Assembly: GCA_024803745.1 (NCBI GenBank)
Contig: JANJXV010000013.1
Location: forward strand, 57,623,602 to 57,687,601
Direction of reading: 5' to 3'
Length of the DNA stretch: 64,000 nucleotides
Origin: Megascapheus bottae
Taxonomy: Eukaryota; Chordata; Mammalia; Rodentia; Geomyidae
Shown here: one piece after another, positions 1 through 48,637 of the stretch
Layout of the letters: each line of letters opens with the position of its first letter
Numbering within the stretch: the first letter of the stretch is position 1
Translations under genes and position numbers: made by a program
The notes under the pieces: model-generated
Seen by the model: the letters and a program-made list of their open reading frames with translations, nothing else
The model's database searches: none
What the model was told of the DNA's origin: nothing

Positions 1-3000
1 CCTCATCTCAGCTCAGCCCAGTCTACTTATCCAGTCCATCTCAGTCCAGTCCAGTCTACTCATCCAGCTCATCTCAGTCCAGTCCAGTCCACTCATCCAG
101 CTCATCTCATTCCAGTCCAGTCTACTCATCCAGCTCATCTCAGTCCAGTCCAGTCCACTCATCCAGCTCATCTCATTCCAGTCCAGTCTACTCATCCAGC
201 TCATCTCAGTCCAGTCCAGTCTACTCATCCAACCCATCTCAGTCCAGTCCAGTCTACTCATCCAGCTCATCTCAGTCCAGTCCAGTCCAGTTTACTTATC
301 CAGCTCATCTCAGTGCAGTCCAGTCTACTCATCCAGCTCATCACAGTCAAATCCAGTCTACTCATCCAGCTCATCTCAGTCCAGTCCATCCCAGTCCAGA
401 ATACTCATCCAGCTCATCTCAGTCTAGTCTAGTCTACTCATCCAGCTCATCTCAGTCCAGTCCAGTCCAGTCCATTCTACCCATTCAGCTCATCTCAGTC
501 CAGTCCAGTCTACTCATCCAGTTCATGTCAGTCCAGTCCAGTCTACTCATCCAGCTCATCTCAGTCCAGTCCAGTCTACTCATCCAGCTCATCTCAGTCC
601 AGTCCAGTCCAGTCCAGTCTACTAATCCAGCTCATCTCAGTCCAGTCTAGTCTACTCATCCAGCTCATCTCAGTCCAATCTAGTCTACTCATCCAGCTCA
701 TCTGAGTCCAGTCCAGTCATCCAGCTCATATCAGTCCAGTCCAGGCCACTCATCCAGCTCATCTCAGTCCAGTAAGGTCCAGTCTACTCATCTAGCTCAT
801 CTCAGTCCAGTCCAGTCCAGTCTACCCATCCAGCTCATCTCAGTCCAGTCCAGTCTACTCATCCAGCTCATCTCAGTCCAGTCCAGTCCACTCATCCAGC
901 TCATCTCAGTCCAGTCCAGTCCAGTCTACTCATCCAGCTTTCTCAGTCTAGTCCAGTCGAGTCTACTCATCCAGCTAATCTCAGTCCAATCCAGTCTACT
1001 CATCCAGCTCATCTCAGTCCAGTCAGGTCCAGTCTACTCGTCCAGCTCATCTCAGTCCAGTCCAGTCCAGTCTACTCATCCAGCTCATCTCAGTCCAGTC
1101 CAGTCTACTCATCCAGCTCATCTCAGTCCAGCCGAGTCCAGTCCAGTCTACTAATCCAGCTCATCTCAGTCCACTCCAGTCTACTCATCCAGATCATCTC
1201 AGTCCAGTCCAGTCCAGTCCACTCATCCAGCTCATCTCAGTCCAGTCCAATCCAGTCCAGTCTGCTCGTCCAGCTCATCTCAGTCCAGTCCAGTCTACTC
1301 ATCCAGTTCATCTCAGTCCAGTCCAGTCTACTCATCCAGCTCATATCAGTCCAGTACAGTCTAGTCATGCACCTCATCTCAGCTCAGCCCAGTCTACTTA
1401 TCCAGTCCATCTCAGTCCAGTCCAGTCTACTCATCCAGCTCATCTCAGTCCAGTCCAGTCCACTCATCCAGCTCATCTCATTCCAGTCCAGTCTACTCAT
1501 CCAGCTCATCTCAGTCCAGTCCAGTCTACTCATCCAGCTCATCTCAGTCCAGTCCAGTCTACTCATCCAGCTCATCTCAGTCCAGTCCAGTCCAGTCCAG
1601 TTTACTTATCCAGCTCATCTCAGTGCAGTCCAGTCTACTCATCCAGCTCATCTCAGTCAAATCCAGTCTACTCATCCAGCTCATCTCAGTCCAGTCCAGC
1701 CCAGTCCAGAATACTCATCCAGCTCATCTCAGTCTAGTCTAGTCTACTCATCCAGCTCATCTCAGTCGAGTCCAGTCCAGTCCATTCTACCCATTCAGCT
1801 CATCTCAGTCCAGTCCAGTCTACTCATCCAGTTCATGTCAGTCCAGTCCAGTCTACTCATCCAGCTCATCTCAGTCCAGTCCAGTCTACTCATCCAGCTC
1901 ATCTCAGTCCAGTCCAGTCCAGTCCAGTCTACTAATCCAGCTCATCTCAGTCCAGTCTAGTCTACTCATCCAGCTCATCTCAGTCCAATCTAGTCTACTC
2001 ATCCAGCTCATCTGAGTCCAGTCCAGTCATCCAGCTCATCTCAGTCCAGTCCAGTCCACTCATCCAGCTCATCTCAGTCCAGTAAGGTCCAGTCTACTCA
2101 TCTAGCTCATCTCAGTCCAGTCCAGTCCAGTCCAGTCTACCCATCCAGCTCATCTCAGTCCAGTCCAGTCTACTCATCCAGCTCATCTCAGTCCAGTCCA
2201 GTCCACTCATCCAGCTCATCTCAGTCCAGTCCAGTCCAGTCTACTCATCCAGCTTTCTCAGTCTAGTCCAGTCGAGTCTACTCATCCAGCTAATCTCAGT
2301 CCAATCCAGTCTACTCATCCAGCTCATCTCAGTCCAGTCCAGTCCAGTCCAGTCTACTCATCCAGCTCATCTCAGTCCAGTCTAGTCGACTCATCCAGCT
2401 CCTCTCAGTCCAGTCCAGTCCAGTCTACCCATCCAGTTTATCTCAGTCCAGTCCAGTCTACTCATCCAGCTCATCTCAGTGCAGTCCGGTCTACTCATCC
2501 AGCTCATCTCAGACCACTCCAGTCCAGTTATCCAGCTCATCTCAGTCCAGTCCAGTCCACTCATCCAGCTCATCTCAGTCAGTCAGGTCCAGTCTACTCA
2601 TCCAGCTTATCTCAGTCCAGTCCTGTCCAGTCTACTCATCCAGCTCATCTCAGGGGAGTCCAGTCTACTCCTCCAGCTCATCTCAGTCCAGTCCAGTCCA
2701 CTCATCGAGCTCATCTCAGTCCAGTCCAGTCCAGTCTACTCATCCAGCTCATCTCAGTCCAGTCCAGTCCAGTCTACTCATCCAGCTCATCTCAGTCCAG
2801 TCCAGTCCAGTCTAGTCTACCCATCCAGCTCATCTCAGTCCAGTCCAGTCTACTCATCCAGCTCATTTCAGTCCAGTCCAGTCCAGTCTACTCATCCAGC
2901 TCATCTCAGTCCAGTCCCGTCCAGTCCAGTCTACCCATCCAGCTCATCTCAGTCCAGTCCAGTCTACTCATCCAGCTCATCTCAGTCCAGTCCCGTCCAG

Positions 3001-6000
3001 TCCAGTCTACTCATCCAGCTCATCTCAGTGCAGTCCAGTCTACTCATCCAGCTCATCTCAGACCACTCCAGTCCAGTCATCCAGCTCATCTCAGTTCAGC
3101 CGAGTCCAGTCCAGTCTACTAATCCAGCTCATCTCAGTCCACTCCAGTCTACTCATCCAGATCATCTCAGTCCAGTCCAGTCCAGTCCACTCATCCAGCT
3201 CATCTCAGTCCAGTCCAATCCAGTCCAGTCTGCTCGTCCAGCTCATCTCAGTCCAGTCCAGTCTACTCATCCAGTTCATCTCAGTCCAGTCCAGTCTACT
3301 CATCCAGCTCATATCAGTCCAGTACAGTCTAGTCATGCACCTCATCTCAGCTCAGCCCAGTCTACTTATCCAGTACATCTCAGTCCAGTCCAGTCTACTC
3401 ATCCAGCTCATCTCAGTCCAGTCCAGTCCACTCATCCAGCTCATCTCATTCCAGTCCAGTCTACTCATCCAGCTCATCTCAGTCCAGTCCATTCCAGTCA
3501 TCCAGCTCATCTCATTCCAGTCCAGTCTACTCATCCAGCTCATCTCAGTCCAGTCCAGTCTACTCATCCAGCCCATTTCAGTCCAGTCCAGTCTACTCAT
3601 CCAGCTCATCTCAGTCCAGTCCAGTCCAGTCCAGTTTACTTATCCAGCTCATCTCAGTCCAGTCCAGTCTACTCATCCAGCTCATCTCAGTCAAATCCAG
3701 TCTACTCATCCAGCTCATCTCAGTCCAGTCCAGCCCAATCCAGAATACTCATCCAGCTCATCTCAGTCTAGTCTAGTCTACTCATCCAGCTCATCTCAGT
3801 CCAGTCCAGTCTACTCATCCAGCTCATCTCAGTCCAGTCCAGTCCAGTCCAGTCTACTAATCCAGCTCATCTCAGTCCAGTCTAGTCTACTCATCCAGCT
3901 CATCTCAGTCCAATCTAGTCTACTCATCCAGCTCATCTGAGTCCAGTCCAGTCATCCAGCTCATCTCAGTCCAGTCCAGTCCACTCATCCAGCTCAGCTC
4001 AGTCCAGTAAGGTCCAGTCTACTCATCTAGCTCATCTCAGTCCAGTCCAGTCCAGTCCAGTCTACCCATCCAGCTCATCTCAGTCCAGTCCAGTCTACTC
4101 ATCCAGCTCATCTCAGTCCAGTCCAGTCCAGTCCACTCATCCAGCTCATCTCAGTCCAGTCCAGTCCAGTCTACTCATCCAGTTCATGTCAGTCCAGTCC
4201 AGTCTACTCATCCAGCTCATCTCAGTCCAGTCCAGTCTACTCATCCAGCTCATCTCAGTCCAGTCCAGTCCAGTCCAGTCTACTAATCCAGCTCATCTCA
4301 GTCCAGTCTAGTCTACTCATCCAGCTCATCTCAGTCCAATCTAGTCTACTCATCCAGCTCATCTGAGTCCAGTCCAGTCATCCAGCTCATCTCAGTCCAG
4401 TCCAGTCCACTCATCCAGCTCATCTCAGTCCAGTAAGGTCCAGTCTACTCATCTAGCTCATCTCAGTCCAGTCCAGTCCAGTCCAGTCTACCCATCCAGC
4501 TCATCTCAGTCCAGTCCAGTCTACTCATCCAGCTCATCTCAGTCCAGTCCAGTCCACTCATCCAGCTCATCTCAGTCCAGTCCAGTCCAGTCTACTCATC
4601 CAGCTTTCTCAGTCTAGTCCAGTCGAGTCTACTCATCCAGCTAATCTCAGTCCAATCCAGTCTACTCATCCAGCTCATCTCAGTCCAGTCCAGTCCAGTC
4701 CAGTCTACTCATCCAGCTCATCTCAGTCCAGTCTAGTCGACTCATCCAGCTCCTCTCAGTCCAGTCCAGTCCAGTCTACCCATCCAGTTTATCTCAGTCC
4801 AGTCCAGTCTACTCATCCAGCTCATCTCAGTGCAGTCCAGTCTACTCATCCAGCTCATCTCAGACCACTCCAGTCCAGTTATCCAGCTCATCTCAGTCCA
4901 GTCCAGTCCACTCATCCAGCTCATCTCAGTCAGTCAGGTCCAGTCTACTCATCCAGCTTATCTCAGTCCAGTCCTGTCCAGTCTACTCATCCAGCTCATC
5001 TCAGGGGAGTCCAGTCTACTCCTCCAGCTCATCTCAGTCCAGTCCAGTCCACTCATCGAGCTCATCTCAGTCCAGTCCAGTCCAGTCTACTCATCCAGCT
5101 CATCTCAGTCCAGTCCAGTCCAGTCTACTCATCCAGCTCATCACAGTCCATATCATTCCACTCATCCAGCTCATCTCAGTCCAGTCCAGTCCAGTCTACT
5201 CATCCAGCTCATCTCAGTCCAGTCCAGTCCAGTCTAGTCTACCCATCCAGCTCATCTCAGTCCAGTCCAGTCTACTCATCCAGCTCATTTCAGTCCAGTC
5301 CAGTCCAGTCTACTCATCCTGCTCATCTCAGTCCAGTCCCGTCCAGTCCAGTCTACCCATCCAGCTCATCTCAGTCCAGTCCAGTCTACTCATCCAGCTC
5401 ATCTCAGTCCAGTCCCGTCCAGTCCAGTCTACTCATCCAGCTCATCTCAGTCCAGTCCAGTCTACAAATCCAGCTTATCTCAGTCCACTCCAGTCCAGTC
5501 TACTCATCCAGCTCATCTCAGTCCAGTCCAGTCTACTCATCCAGCTCATCTCAGTCCAGTACAGTATAGTCCACTCATCCAGCTCATCTCAGTCCAGTCC
5601 TGTCCAGTCTACTCATCCAGTTCATCTCAGTCCAGTCCAGTCCAGTCCTCCAGCTCATCTCAGTCCACTCCAGTCTACTCATCCAGCTCATCTCATGCAG
5701 TACAGTCTACAAATCCAGCTCATCTCAGTCCAGTCCAGTCCACTCATCCAGCTCATCTCAGTCCAGTCCAGTCCAGTCTACTCATCCAGCTCATCTCAGT
5801 CCAGTCCAGTCTACTCATCCAGCTCATCTCAGTCCAATCCATTCCAGTCCAGTCTACTCATCCAGCTCATCTCAGTCCAGTCCAGTCCAGTCTACTCATC
5901 CAGCTCATCTCAGTCCAGTCAGGTCCAGTCCACTCATCCAGCTCTCCTCAGTCCAGTCCAGTCCACCCATCCAGCTTATCTCAGTCCAGTCCAGTCTACT

Positions 6001-6135
6001 CATCCAGCTCATCTCAATCTAGTCCAGTCTACTCATCCAGCTCTCCTCAGTCTAGTCCAGTCTACTCATCCAGCTCATCTCAGTCTAGTCCAGTCCAGTC
6101 CACTCCACCCATGCAGCTCATCTCAGTCCAGCCCA
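1..6135. repeat. Intron 12 minisatellite array, 33-bp basic unit with higher-order repeats
   Basis: More than 6.1 kb of tandem units with core TACTCATCCAGCTCATCTCA followed by two or more copies of GTCCA. Typical units are 33 bp, with 28- and 38-bp variants differing by a CAGTC pentamer. Rare marker variants recur at fixed long spacings, showing block duplications of about 1.37, 1.97 and 2.35 kb. The array continues past the left edge, so total length is unknown. The long open frames across it (Ser/Gln/Leu/Ile-rich on +, MSWMSRLDWTE-type on -) follow from the repeat and are not genes. Confidence 0.97.
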
Positions 6136-6480
6136 GTCTTGTTCATCTAGTTAGCACAGTCTAGTCTAACTAGTTCAGTCCAGTTCATTCCAGTCTAGCT
6201 TACTTCGCTCAGCCTGGTCATTCAGCTCAGTCCAGTCCAATTTAGCCATGTCTAGTCCAGTCCAGCTCACTCTAGTTCAGCTCAATTTAGCCCCTTCTAG
6301 TGCAATCCAACTAGCTCAGCCCGTCAGCTCAGCCCAGCACAGCTTAGCCGAGCCCAGTCCAGCCCAGTCTAGTCCAGTCCAGGTCAGCTCAGTTCAGTCA
6401 AGCCTAACCGAGGGCAGCGTGGGCCAGCCTCGCCCAGCTCAGTCCATCCAGCCCAACCAGTGCCCTCAGCGCAGTGCAGT
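6136..6480. repeat. Degenerate CAGTC/CAGCC pentamer zone
   Basis: Irregular runs of (T)CAGTC, CAGCC and CTCAG lie between the array and exon 12. They look like the diverged edge, or ancestral sequence, from which the 33-bp unit grew. The stretch up to the exon 12 donor is then ordinary intron. Confidence 0.7.
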
Positions 6481-6600
6481 GCAGGTCAGCCAGGGGACCA
6501 GAGCCCAGGACCGGGACCGGGGTGCAGATGAGTGGGTCACACCCCGGGCAGCGGGTGGGGAGCCAGTGCTGGCCTCAGGGCCCCTGGGACAGGCTCGCAC

Positions 6601-43194
<36,594 letters not shown>

Positions 43195-43954
43195 TCAGCG
43201 GCCCGGCCGCGGCGACGTCTCCGCCTCGTCGAGAGCACCGGGCGGGCGGGGGCACCAGGCTTCCGCCGTCGCCGCCGCCGAGGCCCGCGCCCCGCGCCCC
43301 GCGCCCCCCGCGCTCCCCGCGTCGCGCACGCCGGTCCGCGGCCGCGCAGCCGAGCCCAGCCGAGCAGCCGAGCCGCGTCGAGCGGCGCCGAGCCGAGCCG
43401 AGCCTGGGCGAGCGCCGCCGGCCGAGCGACCGCGGCCAGTGGCTCCCGCGCCCGCCGATCAGAGGCGCCGTCCAATCAGCGCTGCCGCCTCCGCCGCCCC
43501 GCCCCGCCCCGCCCCGCCCCGCCCCGCCCCGCGCGCCCCCGCAGGGCCCGGCCGGCCGCGCTGGGCGAGGCCCGCTGGGCCGAGGCCGGGCCGCCCCGGG
43601 CTCCGGCCGCCCCGGGCTCCGGCCGCCCCGGACTCCTCCCGCCCGCTGCCCCGCCGCGGCGCCCGCGCGGCCGGCCGATTGGCCGGCGTCCTGCCCGCGA
43701 GGCTGGGTCTCCGAAGGGCTCGCCCGTCCTTCCCGGGGCGCTGCAGGCGGGCACAGGTGCTTTACGCAGGGTGCGGCCGCCAGGCTGGCGGGAGGCCGCG
43801 CGCGGGCGCCCGGGCGGGCTGTGCACCGAGCCGGGTGCTGCATGCGGACCGGGGCTCTGCACGCGGCGGCAGTGCTGCGATCGGCGAGGGTTCTGCCGGC
43901 CGGCGAGAGTGCGTGGGGCTGTGCACACTGCAGGCCCAGCGCCTTTGTCCTCCC

Positions 43955-44580
43955 CGGGGCCCAGCGCCCCCTCGCCCTCGCCCGGGCCCAGCGCCCCCTC
44001 GCCCTCGCCCTCCCCGGGGCCCAGCGCCCCCTCGCCCTCGCCCTCGCCGGGGCCCAGCGCCCCCTCGCCCTCGCCCTCCCCGGGGCCCAGCGCCCCCTCG
44101 CCCTCGCCCTCCCCGGGGCCCAGCGCCCCCTCGCCCTCGCCCTCCCCGGGGCCCAGCGCCCCCTCGCCCTCGCCCTCCCCGGGGCCCAGCGCCCCCTCGC
44201 CCTCGCCCTCCCCGGGGCCCAGCGCCCCCTCGCCCTCGCCCTCGCCGGGGCCCAGCGCCCCCTCGCCCTCGCCCTCCCCGGGGCCCAGCGCCCCCTCGCC
44301 CTCGCCCTCCCCGGGGCCCAGCGCCCCCTCGCCCTCGCCCTCCCCGGGGCCCAGCGCCCCCTCGCCCTCGCCCTCGCCGGGGCCCAGCGCCCCCTCGCCC
44401 TCGCCCTCCCCGGGGCCCAGCGCCCCCAAGCCCTTGCCCTCCCCGGGGCCCAGCGCCCTCTCTCCCTCTCCAGGACCTAGCGCCCCTCGCCATCGCCGGG
44501 GCCCAGCGCCCCCTCGCCCTCGCCCTCGCCCTCTCTCCCTCCCCAGGCCCTAGCGCCCCCTCGCCCTCGCCCTCCCGGGC
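43955..44580. repeat. 33-bp GC-rich minisatellite upstream of the BRSK2 promoter
   Basis: About 15 units reading GGGGCCCAGCGCCCCCTCGC followed by CCTCGCCCTCCCC, mostly exactly 33 bp, with the last units diverged. Because 33 is a multiple of three, repeated 11-residue peptides appear in all frames on both strands. The minus (sense) strand is G-rich with four runs of three or more G per unit. Confidence 0.96.
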
Positions 44581-44600
44581 AGCGCCTGGTAGCTGTCTGC

Positions 44601-44945
44601 GCAGCCGCTCTGTTCCACAGGAGAAATGGGGCAGCGCTCCTGGTGGGTGCTGTGGGCCCAGGCAGCCGCGGGGCTGAGGGCTGCAGGCCACGCTGGGGCC
44701 TCCCAGACCCTTCCTGCCGTCCTCCCTCCCAGTGGGGGGGAAGGTTCCTGGTGGGGAAGGCCCAGAGCCACATCTGGAAAGTGTGGACATCAGGCCACGC
44801 CACAGAGCCCACAGGCCTGGGGAGGGGCGTCTGACCTCCAGGAGAGCCTGGTTGGCTCCCCCAGAGCCAGGTCTACAGCAAGCCCGGGAACTGGGTGAAC
44901 TCTGCCCAGGCCACTTCATCCCAGAGCCGGCCAGGCTGGCAGAAA
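44601..44945. other. Intergenic unique stretch upstream of the promoter
   Basis: GC-rich, no recognised feature. Confidence 0.5.
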
Positions 44946-45201
44946 GTGGTTTGTTGGTTTGTTTGTTTGTATTTTGTTGGTCGTGGGGTTTGAACTTTGG
45001 GCCTGCACCGCTGTCCCTGAGCTCATCAGCACAAGGCTAGTTAGTGCCACTTGAGCCACCGCACCACTTGTGGTTTTCTGGTGGTTAATTGCGGATAAAG
45101 TCTCACAGACTTTCATGTCGGGCTGGCTTTGAAGCTCGATCCTCAGATCTTAGCATCCTGAGTAGCTAGGATTACAGATGTGAGCCACCCGCACCTGGCT
45201 G
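44946..45201 (-). mobile_element. Composite SINE (ID-like plus B1-like), reverse orientation
   Basis: TTTGTTTG tail, CACTTGAGCCACCGCACCAC, TTTTCTGGTGGTTAATTG, then B1-like GAGTAGCTAGGATTACAG and GTGAGCCACC. Same family as the copies at 47955, 48273 and 62570. Confidence 0.88.
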
Positions 45202-46785
45202 AGAAGGTGTCTTGAGTTTTTAATCCAGGAAGGAGGGACAGCCCTCAAGGCAGCGGCCTCCTCCACCGGCATCCCTGCAGGGAGTGCTTTAGTACCACCA
45301 GACGCTGAATCTGGGGGTCGGGGGATAAGGAAATACCAGCCAAAGACCGGTCTGTTGGTAGGGTCCTCAGACACCTGCAGAAAGAGGGCCGGCCCTAGGC
45401 TCTTTCTGCTGGTGGCACCGGGGCAGAGCTTCATTTTAGCTGAGCTTACAGAGTGTTTTCAATCCTGGGTCAGCCAAGTCCCCCAGGTTTGAGGTCCAGC
45501 TTGAGACTGGAAGCACTGGAGGAAAACAGGGAGCCACTGGTGGTCCACGAGAGAGGAGGGCAGTGGAGAAGGAGAGGACCTGCCGGAGATTGCCAGGCTG
45601 ACCCTGTCCGGGTCACCAGGCCTCTCCAGCCCACACACCTACTTCTCTGGAAACCCCGTTAGGGTTTGTCCCAGGGACCATTCCCATCTGCCCACGAACG
45701 CTTGCCCCTTCCACAGTCCACACCTACCCCTCTGCCCGTGGTCTGTCTTCCCCTTCTGGCCCTCCTCAGTCTTCCCAGGGTCTGCACAGCCCACACCCAT
45801 CGGCCACGGCCTGGTCTCTGGCTGGGAGCATCTTTCTGCCAGTATCCTCCCTGCGCTTCCTGGTCCCTGCCCCTGCTCCCCATGCCTCCTGGTCCTCAGC
45901 TTCATTTCGGGCACCCACCGGTGGCTGTCCAGGGTGAGATCCCGAAGCCCAGTCCTGTGCTGCTCCGTCTGTGGCAAACTCATGAACCTGCATGGGATGC
46001 CCTGGCTCCTTCCTCCTGTAGCGCTGAGGAATGCTGAAAGAACACAGCTGAGGAGCCCTCCGGCTCCAGAGGCTGTGCCAGTTACACGGAGGGGATGGCA
46101 GCCCAGAGGCCAGTGCTGCCTCTGGTACAAGATGTGTGCCAGAGCTAGAGAAAGGCCCTCCGGGTTGACGGTCGTCGGGGGCGGGGGGCTTGCTGTCAGG
46201 TTGGCACACCATGGCAGAACTTCTCCCCTCCTCCCCAGGAGGCAGCCCTCCTCCTCCTCCCGAAACCTTCCCTCCCCCACTGCTGCCAACACCACACAGG
46301 GACAGGGCAAGAGAAGAACGTGGAAGTCCACTGTTTCTCCTGAGCCTAGACACAAAAATCCCGAACAGAACCCGGAAAATTGAGTCTGGCCCATCTGTGA
46401 AAAGAGGCATGCATGAGAACGGATGGGTTTCCTCCAGAAATGCCAACCTAGTGACTGTTTCTAAACCAGCTTGCCCTCTTGGCAGAGCAGAAAGCCACTT
46501 GACCATTCTGGGGGGAACAGAAAAGAAGTGTCTGGCAAAATGCAACATTCGTTCATGATTCATAAACAACTTAGTAAGCGAGGCTAGAGGGGCCCCTGCC
46601 AGCCTGGTGAAGGGGACCCCAAAGTAACCACCACCATCTCCACCACCATCACAGGCCCAGTGTGAGTTCCCTAAGGCAGGGACGAGCAGGGGTGTCGACG
46701 CTGCTCCCCGAGCTCTGTGTGGCAGGATACAGCCCATGGACCATGCAAAGGGAAGCCTAAGTCTCAGCGGTCGGGAAGGAACACG
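45202..46785. other. Intergenic unique stretch
   Basis: Unique sequence with moderate GC. The part at 46370-46580 is listed separately. No splice-supported gene is recognised. Confidence 0.5.
46370..46580. promoter_or_regulatory. Candidate conserved noncoding element about 3.5 kb upstream of BRSK2
   Basis: Balanced-composition, non-repetitive sequence including GAGGCATGCATGAGAACGG, TTCATGATTCATAAACAAC and several E-box-like CANNTG words. It stands out from flanking GC-rich DNA. Conservation cannot be tested here. Confidence 0.35.
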
Positions 46786-46984
46786 TTTTGTTTTTTTTTG
46801 CCAGTCCTGGGCTTGAGCTCAGGGCCTGAGCACTGTCCTTGGACTTTCTCAAGGCTAGAGCTCTACCCCTTGAGCCACAGCACCACTTCCAGTTTTTCTA
46901 TGTATGTGGTTACAGAGGAATTGAACCCCGGTCTTTGTGCATGCTAAGCAAGCACTTTAACCACTAGGCCAGACTCCCAGGCCT
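46786..46984 (-). mobile_element. Dimeric tRNA-derived SINE with target-site duplication
   Basis: Reverse copy: poly-T, CCAGTCCTGGGCTTGAGCTC, CTACCCCTTGAGCCACAGCA, then the ID-like monomer. GGGAAGGAA flanks both sides (46773 and 46985), a clear target-site duplication that marks the element's limits. Confidence 0.93.
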
Positions 46985-47099
46985 GGGAAGGAAACCTTTG
47001 TAGGTGACACTGGCGTCCTGTGAAAGAGAGCTGGAGTCACAGAAGGCAATGGGTAGCTCCAGAATGGGGAAGTCCCCGGGGTGGGGGGCAGAAACCTCT

Positions 47100-47235
47100 G
47101 TCATGATTTCTGGGCTTGTGCCAGGGTATCGCCTGTCAAATCCATCCCATCATGTGCCTAAAGCATTCTTCTCTACATAAATATTACTTGGATAAAACTG
47201 ACCAGCACAAAATGAGGTTTACCTTGAAGGGGACC
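47100..47235. promoter_or_regulatory. Candidate conserved noncoding element
   Basis: AT-richer unique patch with CATCATGTGCCTAAAGCATT and ACATAAATATTACTTGGATA in otherwise GC-rich DNA. Weak call. Confidence 0.3.
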
Positions 47236-47954
47236 AGACAGGGGGAAGCCAGCACCACTCTCCGGTTTCTTCATCCATGTCTGCTCCACAGGACAACATC
47301 CATCACATGGGCCCCTGGCAGGCAGCCAGGCGGAGGTAGGGAGGGGGGAGTGGGGAAAGGCCTCCCGCTGAGGCAGCCCATGCCACTTGAGAACACAGCA
47401 AAAGAGCAGACAGGTGGGGGAGTGGGGAAAGGGCCTAGGCAGCCCAGGCCACAGAGTAGACAGGTTGCTGGCCCATCACAGCCTGGGAATGGAAAAGGGA
47501 AGGGAAAAGTCTGTGAGGTTACCAGGATGCCCGCCCCCCCCCCCAGCCCCACGGCCAGCCTCAGAGTTTCTGATTTCTGATGCCCCCAGCACCAAGAACA
47601 GCTCCTCGAGAAAACATCTGGCCATGGCGGGGGCAACTACACAGTTCAGGCTAAGAGGAGTGTTGTCACACACACACACTGTCCATCAGAGCTGTGCCTG
47701 CTACAAAATCAGTCATCTTTATCCTCAGGTGACATCCCAGACTCAGAGTCCTGGCTGGGGTATGAGTTTCCTGAGATAGAGTGATACCCTCATTCATTCA
47801 CTCATTCATTCATCCATCTACCCCGAGTTGTCAAGGGTCATGAGGCATTGGGAATTAACAACTGTCCCAGCCCTGGGCCTGCAGGTAAACAGCCCTAAGA
47901 AGAGCAGTTCATAGTGGTAGGACATAAAGTTTGAAGTTGGGACATGGGAACCGT
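47236..47954. other. Intergenic unique stretch with (ATTC)n run
   Basis: Ordinary unique DNA. CATTCATTCACTCATTCATT at 47790-47818 is a short tetranucleotide microsatellite. Confidence 0.5.
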
Positions 47955-48250
47955 GTTTTTTGTTGTTGTTGTTTTGCTTTTTGTGGGTCTTGGGGCTTTA
48001 ACACGGCCTGGGTGCTATCCCTTAGCTCCTCAGCACAAGGGTACTGCCCTACCCCTAGGCCTGGGCGCTGTCCCTGAGCTCTTCAGCTCAAGGCTACCGC
48101 CCCACCATTGAGCCAGGCCCAACTTCCCATTTTCTAGGGGTTAATTAGAGATAAGAGTCTCAGGTTCTTTTGTGCCCAGGCTGGCTCTGAACTTTGATCC
48201 TCCGATCTCAGCCTCTTGAGTAGCTAGGATTACGGGCGTGAATCACTGGG
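47955..48250 (-). mobile_element. Composite ID/B1-type SINE with internal partial duplication
   Basis: Reverse copy. The segment CCTGGGTGCTATCCCTTAGC is followed about 60 bp later by CCTGGGCGCTGTCCCTGAGC, so part of the ID-like monomer occurs twice. It ends in GAGTAGCTAGGATTACGGGC and a G run. Confidence 0.85.
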
Positions 48251-48272
48251 GGGGGGGGAGAGGGGGTTAGGA

Positions 48273-48506
48273 TTGGTTTTTTGTTTGCTTTGTCGGTCGT
48301 GGAACTTGAACTCTGGACTGGGTGCTGTCCCTGAGCTCTTCAGCTCCAGGCTACCACCCTACCCCTTGAGCCACAGCCCCACTTCCAGTTTTCTGGTGGT
48401 TAATTGGAGATAAGAGTCTCACAGACTTTGGTGCCCAAGCTGGCTTTGAATCAAGATCCTCAGATCTCAACCTCCTGAGTACAGGAGCTACCACGCCCTG
48501 TCCCCA
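48273..48506 (-). mobile_element. Composite ID/B1-type SINE
   Basis: Reverse copy with CGTGGAACTTGAACTCTGG, CCCTTGAGCCACAGCCCCAC, TTTTCTGGTGGTTAATTGGA and CAGATCTCAACCTCCTGAGT. It lies directly next to the previous copy in the same orientation. Confidence 0.88.
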
Positions 48507-48637
48507 TGTTGTTTTTCATGCCTCTTTTGGCTCTTTGGATCCCTTTCAACTCCATATGAATTAGAGGATGAGCTTATTGGTTTCTGCAAATGGCGGCTGA
48601 GGGTTAGAGCAGAGGAGCAGAGATTTATAAGGACTTT

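Noticed and set aside
1367..3940. Several 135-430-residue open frames rich in Ser, Gln, Leu and Ile, and small MSWMSRLDWTE-type frames
   Set aside because: They are direct translations of the 33-bp array, whose length is a multiple of three. There is no start context, splice support or protein family.
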